A stretch of 64,000 nt of DNA. It comes from CAWAYR01 sp050250875. GTDB taxonomy: Bacteria > Acidobacteriota > Vicinamibacteria > Vicinamibacterales > UBA2999. Shown one piece after another: positions 7,607 through 15,510 of the stretch. The stretch is from assembly GCA_050250875.1 (NCBI GenBank), contig JBFWNV010000002.1:62001-126000 (forward strand). Reading direction: 5' to 3'. The translations under genes were made by a program, and so were the position numbers. Positions within the stretch are counted from its first letter, which is position 1. The number at the start of each line of letters is the position of its first letter. Below the pieces are notes generated by a model. That model did no database searches and was not told the DNA's origin. It saw nothing but the letters and a program-made list of their open reading frames with translations.

Positions 7607-8989
7607 TCAGCCCTGGGCGGCCAGCCACCGCCGGGTCTCGTCGAGGGCGGCGGCGACGGCGTCGGGATGGGTGGACTGTGGCGTCCGCCGCGCCCGCACC
7701 GAGGCCAGCGCGCTGACGTCGCGCGCCACGTCGTCGGCGAAGAGCTCGGAATAACCGCGCCATTCGGCCGGCGACAGGTCGTCGAAGTCGCGCCCGGCGG
7801 CGAGCAGCTCGCGCACCATGCGGCCCACCACCTCGTGGGCGTTGCGGAACGGCAGCCCGCGGCGTACGAGGTAGTCGGCGGCGTCGGTGGCCAGCAGCAG
7901 CCCCGAGGCGGCCTTGCCGGTGCGCTCGGGGCGCAGCGTCAGCTTGGACACGACCGAGGCCGTCGCGTCGAGCGAGACGGTCAGGGTGTCCTCGGCGTCG
8001 AAGACGCCCTCCTTGTCCTCCTGCAGGTCCTTGTTGTAGCCGGTGGGCAGGCCTTTCATCGCCACCAGCAGCGCCACCTGGTGGCCGATGACGCGGCCGG
8101 TCTTGCCGCGCACCAGCTCCATCGGGTCGGGGTTCTTCTTCTGCGGCATCATGCTGCTGCCGGTGGCCGAGCTGTCGGCCAGATCGAAGAAGCCGAACTC
8201 CTCGGCGGTGAAGTAGATCACGTCCTCGGCCAGGCGGCTGAGGTGCACCATCGCCAGCGCGGCCGCGTGCAGGAAGCTCACCGCGAAGTCGCGATCCGAC
8301 GAGGTGTCCATGCTGTTGGGCACGACCCGCGAGAAGCCGAGCGCCGCGGCGAGCGCCGCCGTGTCGATGGCGTAGCCGGTGCCGGCCACCGCGCCCGAGC
8401 CGAGCGGCAGCGCGTCGGCCTCCGCCATGGCCACCGCCAGCCGCTCGTGGTCGCGGCGCAGCGCCGCGGCGTGGCTGAGCCAGAAATGGCTCACCAGCAC
8501 CGGCATCGCGCGGCGCATGTGGGTATAAGCCGGCATCAGCGCCTCGCCCGCCCGCTCGGCCTGGTCGGCGAGCGCAGCGACGACGGCGCGGACGCGCGCC
8601 TGCAGCAGCGGGATGCGGCGCCGCAGATAGAGGCGGAAGTCGAGCGACACCTGTTCGTTGCGCGAGCGGCCGGTGTGGAGCCGGCGGCCGTCGTCGCCGA
8701 CGAGCGCGACCAGCTGGCGTTCGACGAAGCTGTGGACGTCCTCGTCGTCGCCCGCCACCCAGCCCGGGTCGGTGCGCCCGCGCTCGAGGATCTGCTGCAG
8801 CGCGGCCCGGATGCGGCCGACCGCCGCGGGATCGAGCACGCCGGCCTGCTCGAGCGCCTGCGCCCACGCCAGGCTGCCGGTGACGTCGTCCTCGAACAGC
8901 CGGCGATCGAAGGGAAACGAGACGCCGAAGTCGAATGCCGCCGGATCCGGCGCCGCGTCGAAGCGCCCCGACCACAAGTGCCCGCTCAT
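7607..8989 (-). CDS. argH: argininosuccinate lyase
   Basis: This 460-residue enzyme splits argininosuccinate into arginine and fumarate, the final step of arginine synthesis. The fumarase/aspartase superfamily signature GSSMMPQKKNPDPMELVRG lies around residue 278-296, and the N-terminal LWSGRF motif of ArgH is intact. Its ATG overlaps the stop of the upstream ArgG-like gene by four bases. It is the last gene of the leftward argR-(argG-like)-argH unit. Confidence 0.95.
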   Translation of the reverse strand: MSGHLWSGRFDAAPDPAAFDFGVSFPFDRRLFEDDVTGSLAWAQALEQAGVLDPAAVGRIRAALQQILERGRTDPGWVAGDDEDVHSFVERQLVALVGDDGRRLHTGRSRNEQVSLDFRLYLRRRIPLLQARVRAVVAALADQAERAGEALMPAYTHMRRAMPVLVSHFWLSHAAALRRDHERLAVAMAEADALPLGSGAVAGTGYAIDTAALAAALGFSRVVPNSMDTSSDRDFAVSFLHAAALAMVHLSRLAEDVIYFTAEEFGFFDLADSSATGSSMMPQKKNPDPMELVRGKTGRVIGHQVALLVAMKGLPTGYNKDLQEDKEGVFDAEDTLTVSLDATASVVSKLTLRPERTGKAASGLLLATDAADYLVRRGLPFRNAHEVVGRMVRELLAAGRDFDDLSPAEWRGYSELFADDVARDVSALASVRARRTPQSTHPDAVAAALDETRRWLAAQG

Positions 8990-9918
8990 GCCGCCACCTC
9001 GATCCGACTGTGCTGCATCGTCATCGTCACCTCGCCCGAGGCGTCCTCGAGCACGTGGGCGGCCAGGGCATCACAGCCGCCCCTGAGCCGCGTGAACCAA
9101 TGGCCATCGCGCGCCAGGCGGGCCCAGGTCTCGGCCGTCTCGGCCAGGAAGGCCAGCGTCGTCGTGTCGAGCGAACGGTCGATTACCGCCGCGCAGGCGC
9201 GATGCAAGGCCTCGGCGGCGGGGGCGCGCACCAGCCACCGCCGGCCCGGCGCGTCGTCGCCGCCGCCGACGACCCGGCCGCCAATCCCATGGCTGCGCGC
9301 GATGGTGTCCAGACTGTCGATGATCTCGGCCGGCGGCATGGTCACACGGTTGAGGGCCACGGGCACGCCGCGGGCCACGGTCACGACGACCGTGGCGGCA
9401 GCGCCGGCGCGAGCCGACACCGCCTCAGCCGCGGGCTCGTCGGCCCCCAGGGGCCGGACGCTCGCCCACAGGTTGCGCTCCTCGGTCGGTCCGTCACCGG
9501 CTACCGCGATCAGGCCGAGATCGGGCGCCAGATCGCGGACCGCGGCCACCAGCCGCTGGCGGGCGCGCAACCCGGTCTCGGCGGCGGCGACGGCCGTGGC
9601 GCGTTCGAGCCGAGCCACCTCGACCGCGGTCTCGGCGATGCACGGCGCCGACAGCGCCGTCACGATCGGCTCGCCGGCGACCGCCACGGCGCCGATGCGC
9701 ACCGCCGGCCACAGGAACGCCGCCGCCAGACGCTCGCGGCGCTCGAAGACGTGGCAGCGCACCGCCCCGGCGGCGAGCGCCACGTCGCGCAGCTCGTCGA
9801 GCGGCACGCCCTGACCGAGATCGAGGGCGGCGGCCACCACTTCGGCGCCGCGACCGACGAGGTCGGTCACCGCGCCGGCGGCTTCGACCGACGTGAACGG
9901 GACGACGAGACGTTCCAT
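8986..9918 (-). CDS. degenerate argininosuccinate synthase-like protein
   Basis: This 310-residue protein aligns by eye with argininosuccinate synthase over much of its length. The DLGQG motif (VVAAALDLGQGVPLDEL, about residues 27-43), the FPALRANA-equivalent FLWPAVRIGAV, the ENLW-like ERNLWASV, the GVPVALN segment and the LTLD-like SLDTTT region are all recognisable. The ATP-pyrophosphatase loop SGGLDTS is gone, replaced by FTSVEAAG at residues 8-15, and the GCTGKGNDQ region is missing. At 310 residues it is about 90 shorter than ArgG. It lies exactly where argG belongs, between argR and argH. Either it has a different role or it needs a partner; a complete ArgG may be elsewhere in the genome. 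Confidence 0.75.
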   Translation of the reverse strand: MERLVVPFTSVEAAGAVTDLVGRGAEVVAAALDLGQGVPLDELRDVALAAGAVRCHVFERRERLAAAFLWPAVRIGAVAVAGEPIVTALSAPCIAETAVEVARLERATAVAAAETGLRARQRLVAAVRDLAPDLGLIAVAGDGPTEERNLWASVRPLGADEPAAEAVSARAGAAATVVVTVARGVPVALNRVTMPPAEIIDSLDTIARSHGIGGRVVGGGDDAPGRRWLVRAPAAEALHRACAAVIDRSLDTTTLAFLAETAETWARLARDGHWFTRLRGGCDALAAHVLEDASGEVTMTMQHSRIEVAA

Positions 9919-9927
9919 GAGCGGCGG

Positions 9928-10389
9928 CTAGCCGGCGGCCAGCCCTTCGAACTGCTGGACCAGCGTGCGGGCCGACCGCGGGTCGCGGCTGATGACGAGG
10001 ATGGTGTCGTCGCCGGCGATCGTGCCGAGCACGTCGGGCAGCTTGGCGCGATCAATCGCCAGCGCCAGCGGCTGCGCCTCGCCGGGGCCCGTACGCAGGA
10101 CGAGCAGCTGCTGCGACTGATCGATGCCGGCCAGGTAGTCGACCAGCGCGCGCTGCAGGTTGTGGCGCGCCGCATCGGAGCCGGGCCCCGACGGCTCGTC
10201 GTCGGGGGCCGACTGGTAGGCGCCATCGGCCGCCCGCTTGACCAGCCCGAGTTCCTTGATGTCCCGCGACAGGGTCGCCTGGGTGACATCGAATCCCTGG
10301 ACGAAGAGGCGCTGCCGCAGCTGTTCCTGGCTGCGTACCGGATCCCGCCGCACGATGTCGAGGATGGCCGCCTGGCGTCGCGCCTTCAT
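9928..10389 (-). CDS. argR: arginine repressor
   Basis: This 153-residue regulator has the ArgR winged helix at its N terminus (RRDPVRSQEQLRQRL, then VTQATLSRDIKELGLVK) and the C-terminal hexamerisation and arginine-binding domain ending in GTIAGDDTILVISRD. With arginine bound it represses biosynthetic genes. It is divergent from argC, and one ArgR-like box overlaps its own start codon, so autoregulation is likely. The next gene leftward, the ArgG-like one, begins nine bases after its stop. Confidence 0.93.
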   Translation of the reverse strand: MKARRQAAILDIVRRDPVRSQEQLRQRLFVQGFDVTQATLSRDIKELGLVKRAADGAYQSAPDDEPSGPGSDAARHNLQRALVDYLAGIDQSQQLLVLRTGPGEAQPLALAIDRAKLPDVLGTIAGDDTILVISRDPRSARTLVQQFEGLAAG

Positions 10390-10398
10390 GTTTATGCA
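10385..10398. promoter_or_regulatory. ArgR box 1 (candidate)
   Basis: The 14-mer TTCATGTTTATGCA is an imperfect palindrome matching the ARG-box frame TnAATwwwwATTnA at six of the eight fixed positions. It overlaps the argR start codon. Its centre is 22 bp from box 2, close to the two-turn spacing of paired ARG boxes in E. coli. Confidence 0.45.
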
Positions 10399-10406
10399 GG
10401 TGAGTG

Positions 10407-10420
10407 TATATCAATATGCA
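10407..10420. promoter_or_regulatory. ArgR box 2 (candidate)
   Basis: TATATCAATATGCA, inside the wider palindrome 10405-10420 (TGTATATCAATATGCA), matches the ARG-box frame at most fixed positions. It is in the argR-argC divergent region, upstream of the argC promoter and downstream-facing for argR. Binding by ArgR is inference from context. Confidence 0.5.
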
Positions 10421-10452
10421 GGCACGGTGTGCACGTTTTCTCCCCGAAACTC

Positions 10453-10481
10453 TTGACGAGGCCTATCCCGATCCGCATACT
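10453..10481 (+). promoter_or_regulatory. argC promoter
   Basis: TTGACG (10453-10458) and CATACT (10476-10481) are separated by 17 bp, a near-consensus housekeeping promoter. The predicted transcript starts near 10488, about 30 bases before the argC ATG. An AT-rich, partly ARG-box-like stretch (TATTC repeated at about 10483 and TATATTC near 10496) overlaps and follows the -10, which could let ArgR block initiation. Confidence 0.5.
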
Positions 10482-10517
10482 TATTCTTCCGCGCGTATAT
10501 TCTTGCGGACAGCAGCG

Positions 10518-11546
10518 ATGGCCCAGACCGACACCTCCGCCACCTCGTCTGCGGCGGCCACCACCACGGTGGCCATCGTCGGCGCCACCGGCTACGCCGG
10601 CCAGGAACTGGTCCGCCTGCTCGCCCGTCACCCGCGGGCGCGGCTCACCCTCGCCACGGGATCGCAGGCGACGAGCACGCCGCGGCGGCTGCCGGCGCTG
10701 ACGCGGATCTGGGACGGCGAGGTCGTGCCGCTCGACCTCGCCGCCGTCGGTCGTGCCGCCGAGGTCGTGTTCCTGGCCCTGCCGGAGGCGGCGGCGGCCG
10801 AGACCGCGCCGGCGCTGCTCACGGCCGGCGCGCGGGTCGTCGATCTGTCGGGCGCGTTCCGGCTGCGCGACGACGCATCGCGGGCCCGGTGGTATCCCGC
10901 GACCAAGGCGATGCCCGACGGGGTGGTCTACGGCCTGACCGAGTTCGCGGCGGCGGCGATTCCGTCGGCCCGCCTGGTCTCGTGCCCGGGCTGCTACCCC
11001 ACCGCGTCGCTCCTCGCCCTGCAGCCGTTGGCCGAGGCCGGACTGCTGGCCGCCGGCAGCGACGTGATCGTCGACGCCAAGTCCGGGGTGTCGGGCGCCG
11101 GCAAGGCGCCGTCGGAGCGTACGCACTTCTGCGAGAACCACGGCAGCGTGGCCGCCTACGGCCTGTTCGGGCACCGGCACACGCCCGAGATCGCCCAGGC
11201 GCTCGGCCGCGACGTGACCTTCACGCCACACCTCGTCCCGCTCGATCGCGGCATCCTCTCGACGATGTACGCGCGGCTGGCGCCGGGCACGACCGCGGCC
11301 CAGGTGCGCGACGCGCTGGAGACGGCGCACGCCCGATCGCCGTTCGTGCGGCTCACCGGCGACGCGCTGCCGGAAATCAAGCACGTCGCGTGGTCGAACT
11401 TCTGCGACATCGGCTGGCGGGTGGACGAGGCGTCGGGCCGCGTGATCCTGGTCTCGGCCATCGACAACCTGCTCAAGGGCGCCGCCGGCCAGGCCGTGCA
11501 GAACTTCAACCTGCTCATCGGCGCCGACGAGCGCACCGGACTCTAG
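10518..11546 (+). CDS. argC: N-acetyl-gamma-glutamyl-phosphate reductase
   Basis: This 342-residue enzyme reduces N-acetylglutamyl phosphate to the semialdehyde with NADPH, the third step of arginine synthesis. The Rossmann motif GATGYAGQELVRLL is near the N terminus and the catalytic cysteine is in VSCPGCYPTASLL. The frame is open back to 10404, but that start lies upstream of the predicted promoter, so the ATG at 10518 is preferred. The TAG stop is formed by the CTAG end of the inverted-repeat element at 11543-11710. Confidence 0.95.
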   Translation: MAQTDTSATSSAAATTTVAIVGATGYAGQELVRLLARHPRARLTLATGSQATSTPRRLPALTRIWDGEVVPLDLAAVGRAAEVVFLALPEAAAAETAPALLTAGARVVDLSGAFRLRDDASRARWYPATKAMPDGVVYGLTEFAAAAIPSARLVSCPGCYPTASLLALQPLAEAGLLAAGSDVIVDAKSGVSGAGKAPSERTHFCENHGSVAAYGLFGHRHTPEIAQALGRDVTFTPHLVPLDRGILSTMYARLAPGTTAAQVRDALETAHARSPFVRLTGDALPEIKHVAWSNFCDIGWRVDEASGRVILVSAIDNLLKGAAGQAVQNFNLLIGADERTGL

Positions 11547-11710
11547 TGGCCAGTCCCGGTCATATGTGCAGCGTCTTCCTCGCGGGGCATCCCGACCTCC
11601 GGCGTTGCTCCTCCCTCACGAACAGGCTTGGTTCGCTCGGTCGTCGCGCCTTGGATCTCGGGCGCCGCGCGTCGGAACTCGCCGCACATCTGACCGGGAC
11701 GGGCCACTCG
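11543..11710. mobile_element. MITE-like element, copy 1
   Basis: The argC-argB gap is a 168-bp element with terminal inverted repeats. The left end CTAGTGGCCAGTCCCGGTCA and the reverse complement of the right end, CGAGTGGCCCGTCCCGGTCA, match at 18 of 20 positions, and pairing continues for about seven more bases. There is no reading frame of note. The interior, read on the minus strand, matches copy 2 at 59381-59545 in GCGCGGCGCCCG, GAGCAACGCCG and CGGGATGCCCCGC. CTAG at the outer edges may be a target duplication. The left CTAG supplies the argC stop and the right CTCG supplies the first base of the argB GTG. Confidence 0.75.
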
Positions 11711-12516
11711 TGAGCCGCATCGTCGTGCTCAAGTTCGGCGGCGAGCTGCTGGAAGACCCGGCGCGGACGCGGGCGATCGCCGGCGTGGTGCGGAAGGCCG
11801 CCGCGCGCGGCCCGCTCGTGGTGGTACACGGCGGCGGACGGGAGATCGATCGCTCGCTGGCCGCCGCCGGCATTCCCAAACACCAGGTAGATGGCCTGCG
11901 CGTCACCGACGAGGCGACGCTCGACGTCGTCGTCCAGGTGCTCGCCGGCCTGATCAACACGCGTCTCGTGGCGACGTTGAACGCCGCCGGCGTGCGCGCC
12001 GTCGGTTTGACCGGCGCCGACGCCACGGTCGCGCCGGTGCGGCGCGCGCCCGTGTTCTCGGCCGCCGACGGTCGCAAGGTCAGTCTCGGCAGGGTCGGCG
12101 TGCCGACCACCGCCGGCGCGCCGGCCCTGCTCACGCGGCTCACCGGCGCCGGGTTCGTACCGGTGGTGGCCAGCGTGAGCGCCGACGGCAGGGGCGGACT
12201 CTTCAACGTCAACGCCGACACGCTCGCCGGTAGCCTGGCCGCCCGCCTGCGGGCGGGGCGGCTCGTCGTCGCCGGCGCTACGGCGGGAGTGCTGGACGCG
12301 GCCGGGGCGACGGTGCCGCTGGTCGACGCGACCGTGGCGCGGGCCATGGTGAAGGCCGGCACCGCCAGCGCCGGGATGATCGCCAAGCTGGCGGCCTGCC
12401 GGCTGGCGGCCGGCGCCGGGGTGGGCGACGTGCGGATCGCCGATGGCCGGACGATGACGGAATTGCTCGCGGCGCTCGAAGGGCGGGCGTCGGGGCCTTG
12501 GACGCGGGTGGAATGA
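11710..12516 (+). CDS. argB: acetylglutamate kinase
   Basis: This 268-residue amino-acid kinase phosphorylates N-acetylglutamate. The N-terminal LKFGGELL lysine-glycine motif, the VVVHGGGREID substrate loop, and the late GTASAGMIAKL segment (usual GGMxPK) define the family. The GTG at 11710 is the first codon that gives a normal N terminus (SRIVVLKFGGE); the frame upstream lies inside the MITE-like element. The stop overlaps the argD start as ATGA. GTASAGMIAK departs slightly from the usual GGMIPK. Confidence 0.92.
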   Translation: MSRIVVLKFGGELLEDPARTRAIAGVVRKAAARGPLVVVHGGGREIDRSLAAAGIPKHQVDGLRVTDEATLDVVVQVLAGLINTRLVATLNAAGVRAVGLTGADATVAPVRRAPVFSAADGRKVSLGRVGVPTTAGAPALLTRLTGAGFVPVVASVSADGRGGLFNVNADTLAGSLAARLRAGRLVVAGATAGVLDAAGATVPLVDATVARAMVKAGTASAGMIAKLAACRLAAGAGVGDVRIADGRTMTELLAALEGRASGPWTRVE

Positions 12517-13745
12517 CGATGACGACGACGGCGACGACGGCTTCCGAGATCCAGGCGCTCGAAGCGCGGCACGTGCTGCAGACCTACAAGCGGCAGCCGG
12601 TGGTGTTCGTGCGCGGCGAGGGCTGCCGCCTCGAGGACATCGACGGCCGCCGCTACCTGGACTTCATCTCCGGCATCGGCGTGTCGGTGCTCGGCCACGG
12701 GCATCCCGGGCTGTCACGGGCCGTCGCCGAGCAGGCGGCGGCGCTGCTCCACACGTCGAACCTGTACTTCCACCCGCTGCAGGGACAGGTGGCGGCCCGG
12801 CTCTCGGCACTCTCGGGACTGGCGCGGGCGTTCTTCTGCAACAGCGGCACCGAGGCGATGGAGGCGAGCCTGAAGTTCGCGCGCCGCTACTGGTTCACCC
12901 AGGGCGTGCGCGGCCGCACCCGGTTCGTCGCCTTCGAGCACGGCTTCTCGGGACGGACGATGGGCGCGCTGTCGGTCACCGCCAACCCGCACTACCGCGA
13001 GCCGTTCGAGCCGCTCATTCCCGGCGTCACCTTCGTCGCACCCGGTGACATCGCCGCCCTCGACGCCGCGGTCTCGTCGGCGACGGCGGCGATCGTCGTC
13101 GAGCCGATCCAGGGCGAGGGCGGCGTCCGGCCGATCTCGGCCGAGTTCGCCGCCGCCATCGAAGCGGCGTGCGCCCGCACCGGGGCGCTGCTCATCGCCG
13201 ACGAGGTGCAGTGCGGGCTCGGCCGCACCGGTGCGCCGTTCTACTACCAGACGGTGGGGCTGACGCCGGACCTCGTCACGGTGGGCAAGGCGCTCGGCGC
13301 CGGCGTGCCGGTCGGGGCGGCGCTGGTCAGCGAAGAGGTCGCCAGGCAGGTGCTCCCCGGTGACCATGGCACCACCTACGGCGGCAACCTGCTGGCGATG
13401 CGGGCGGCGCTGTTCGTGCTCGAGCAGCTGCAGGACCACGGCCTGCTCGCCGCGGTGCAGCGCACCGGAGCCCACTTCGAGCAGCGCCTGCAGGCGCTCG
13501 CCGCCAGGTACCCCGTGGTGACCGAGGTCCGCGGCGCCGGCCTGATGCGCGCGCTTCAGCTCGCGGTCGACGCCGCCCCGGTGGTCGAGGGCGCACTCGC
13601 CCGCGGGCTGCTGGTGAACCGCACCGCCGAGACGGTGGTGCGGCTGCTGCCGCCCTACACGGTCTCTCCCGACGAGATCGACGAGGCGGTGGCCACGCTC
13701 GACGCCGTGCTGGCCGGTCTGCCAGCGGAGGTGAAAACGCCGTGA
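12513..13745 (+). CDS. argD: acetylornithine aminotransferase
   Basis: This 410-residue class III pyridoxal-phosphate aminotransferase makes N-acetylornithine from the semialdehyde and glutamate. The cofactor-binding Lys lies in LVTVGKALGAGVPVGA, the Asp in LLIADEVQCGLGRTG, and the phosphate-binding CNSGTEAMEASLK motif is near residue 108. The ATG overlaps the argB stop (ATGA), and its own stop overlaps the next gene's GTG, so the whole cluster is coupled. Confidence 0.94.
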   Translation: MTMTTTATTASEIQALEARHVLQTYKRQPVVFVRGEGCRLEDIDGRRYLDFISGIGVSVLGHGHPGLSRAVAEQAAALLHTSNLYFHPLQGQVAARLSALSGLARAFFCNSGTEAMEASLKFARRYWFTQGVRGRTRFVAFEHGFSGRTMGALSVTANPHYREPFEPLIPGVTFVAPGDIAALDAAVSSATAAIVVEPIQGEGGVRPISAEFAAAIEAACARTGALLIADEVQCGLGRTGAPFYYQTVGLTPDLVTVGKALGAGVPVGAALVSEEVARQVLPGDHGTTYGGNLLAMRAALFVLEQLQDHGLLAAVQRTGAHFEQRLQALAARYPVVTEVRGAGLMRALQLAVDAAPVVEGALARGLLVNRTAETVVRLLPPYTVSPDEIDEAVATLDAVLAGLPAEVKTP

Positions 13746-14287
13746 GCGTGGAACTTCTCGAGCCGGGTCTGGCGCCGGCGCCGTTCGAGCCGGTGATGCC
13801 CGCGCTGCCGGCGTGGGAGTTGCGGTCGGCCGGAGCCGACGACGCCGCGCAGATCCATGCCCTCGTCCAGTCGCACCGGGAGGAAGGGCATCTGCTGCCG
13901 CGCACCCTCGACGAGCTGCGCGTGCACGCGCCGCGTTTCGTCGTCGCCGTGGACGGCGATCGGGTCGCCGCCTGCGCGGAACTGGCGCCGCTCAGCCGCC
14001 GGGTCGCCGAGGTGCGATCGCTCGTCGTCGACGCGTCGGCGCGTCACGACGGCCTCGGCCGCCGTCTCGTCGAGGAACTGATCCGCCGCGCGCGCCGCGA
14101 CGGCTTCGAAACGCTGAGTGCGTTCTCGCACCGCCCCGGCTTCTTCGTCCGCCTCGGCTTTTCGATCGTGCCCCACCACTGGGTGCGCGAGAAGATGCTC
14201 GCCGACTGCCAGCAGTGCGCGCTGTTCCGGACCTGCGGCCAGCACGCCGTCGTCCTGCCGGTCGCGCCGCGGCGCGCGGTCGCGTGA
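13742..14287 (+). CDS. GNAT acetyltransferase, short ArgA-like N-acetylglutamate synthase
   Basis: This 181-residue GNAT-fold acetyltransferase has the acetyl-CoA loop as HDGLGRRLVEELIRRAR and the family ending LFRTCGQHAVVLP, which is common in stand-alone N-acetylglutamate synthases of arginine clusters. It would acetylate glutamate to prime the pathway, supplementing ArgJ. Its GTG overlaps the argD stop and its stop overlaps argJ, both by four bases. The role is inferred from position and the resemblance to the ArgA GNAT domain. Confidence 0.8.
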   Translation: MSVELLEPGLAPAPFEPVMPALPAWELRSAGADDAAQIHALVQSHREEGHLLPRTLDELRVHAPRFVVAVDGDRVAACAELAPLSRRVAEVRSLVVDASARHDGLGRRLVEELIRRARRDGFETLSAFSHRPGFFVRLGFSIVPHHWVREKMLADCQQCALFRTCGQHAVVLPVAPRRAVA

Positions 14288-15510
14288 GCACGGCGATGAC
14301 GCCCCGTCTCACCGCGATTCCCGGCGGGGTCACGGCCCCGCGCGGCTTCCGCGCCGCCGGGCTGCATTGCGGCATCAAGGCCAGCGGCAAACCCGACCTC
14401 GCGCTGGTCGCCTGCGACACCGACGCCACCGCCGCCGGCCTGTTCACCCTCAACCTGGCCAAGGCGGCGCCGGTGCTGGTCTCGACCGCGCACCTCGGCG
14501 CCACCGGCGGTCGTGCCCGCGCCGTCGTCACCAACAGCGGCTGCGCCAATGCCTGTACCGGCCCGCAGGGCCTGGACGACGCGCGCGAGATGGCGGCGCT
14601 CACCGCGGCCGCACTGGGCTGCGCGCCCGAGAAGGTGCTGGTCGCGTCCACCGGCGTCATCGGCGTCAACCTGAAGATGCCGGCGCTGCGGTCGGGGATT
14701 CCCGCCGCGGCTGTCGCACTCAGCGTCGACGGCGGGGCCGCCGCGGCCGACGGCATCATGACCACCGACCCGTTCCCGAAGTCGGCGGCGGTCGAGGTGA
14801 CCACGCCGCACGGAACGTTCCGGGTCGGCGGCATGGCCAAGGGCTCGGGGATGATCGAACCGCGCATGGCCACAATGCTCGGCTATCTCACCACCGACGC
14901 GGCGGTGGATGCGACGCGGCTCCACCGCCTGCTGACCGAGGCCTGCCGCTACACCTTCAACGCCATCACGGTGGACGGCGAGCCCTCCACCAACGACTGC
15001 GTGTTCGCGCTGGCCAGCGGCGCCAGCGGCGTCGCCATCGACGACGCCACCGAAGCGGCGTTGTTCGAGGGATTCCGCGCCGTCGCCCGCGAGCTGGCGC
15101 TGGACATCGTGCGCGGCGGCGAGGGCGCGACCAAGCTGGTCAGCATCACCGCCAGCGACGCGGCGTCGGACGCCGACGCGTGGACGGCGGCCCGGGCCAT
15201 CGCCAACTCGCTGCTGGTGAAGACCGCGATCCACGGCGGCGACCCCAACTGGGGCCGTCTGGTGGCGGCGGCCGGGCGCTCGGGGGCGCAGTTCGTGCTC
15301 GAAGGCGCGCGGGTGCGCATCGGGTCGCTGGTGCTCTTCGCCGACGGGCGGCCGTTCGACGAGCTGGCGCCGCAGGCGGCGGAGTACCTGCGCGGCGCCG
15401 ACCTCGAGATCGAAGTCGGGCTCGGCACCGGTGGCGGGCGATCGGCCACGGTGTGGACCTGCGACCTGTCGAAGATGTACGTGCAGATCAACGCGGAGTA
15501 CCGGACCTAG
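14284..15510 (+). CDS. argJ: glutamate N-acetyltransferase / amino-acid N-acetyltransferase
   Basis: This 408-residue ArgJ moves the acetyl group from N-acetylornithine to glutamate, recycling it. The self-cleavage site is visible as KGSGMIEPRMATMLGY: the chain is cut before the Thr of ATML (near residue 197), which becomes the nucleophile of the beta chain. The NSGCANACTG and GGDPNWGR motifs are intact. The frame is open much further upstream, but the GTG at 14284 overlaps the previous stop and gives the normal N terminus (LTAIPGGVTAPRGF). Confidence 0.95.
   Translation: MSTAMTPRLTAIPGGVTAPRGFRAAGLHCGIKASGKPDLALVACDTDATAAGLFTLNLAKAAPVLVSTAHLGATGGRARAVVTNSGCANACTGPQGLDDAREMAALTAAALGCAPEKVLVASTGVIGVNLKMPALRSGIPAAAVALSVDGGAAAADGIMTTDPFPKSAAVEVTTPHGTFRVGGMAKGSGMIEPRMATMLGYLTTDAAVDATRLHRLLTEACRYTFNAITVDGEPSTNDCVFALASGASGVAIDDATEAALFEGFRAVARELALDIVRGGEGATKLVSITASDAASDADAWTAARAIANSLLVKTAIHGGDPNWGRLVAAAGRSGAQFVLEGARVRIGSLVLFADGRPFDELAPQAAEYLRGADLEIEVGLGTGGGRSATVWTCDLSKMYVQINAEYRT

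Noticed and set aside
10404..10517. Earlier start for argC giving 38 extra residues
   Set aside because: This start lies upstream of the predicted argC promoter and inside the ArgR box region, and the extra residues do not match ArgC.
13813..14283. N-terminal extension of argJ in the same frame
   Set aside because: It overlaps the whole GNAT gene in another frame, and the GTG at 14284 gives the normal ArgJ start.
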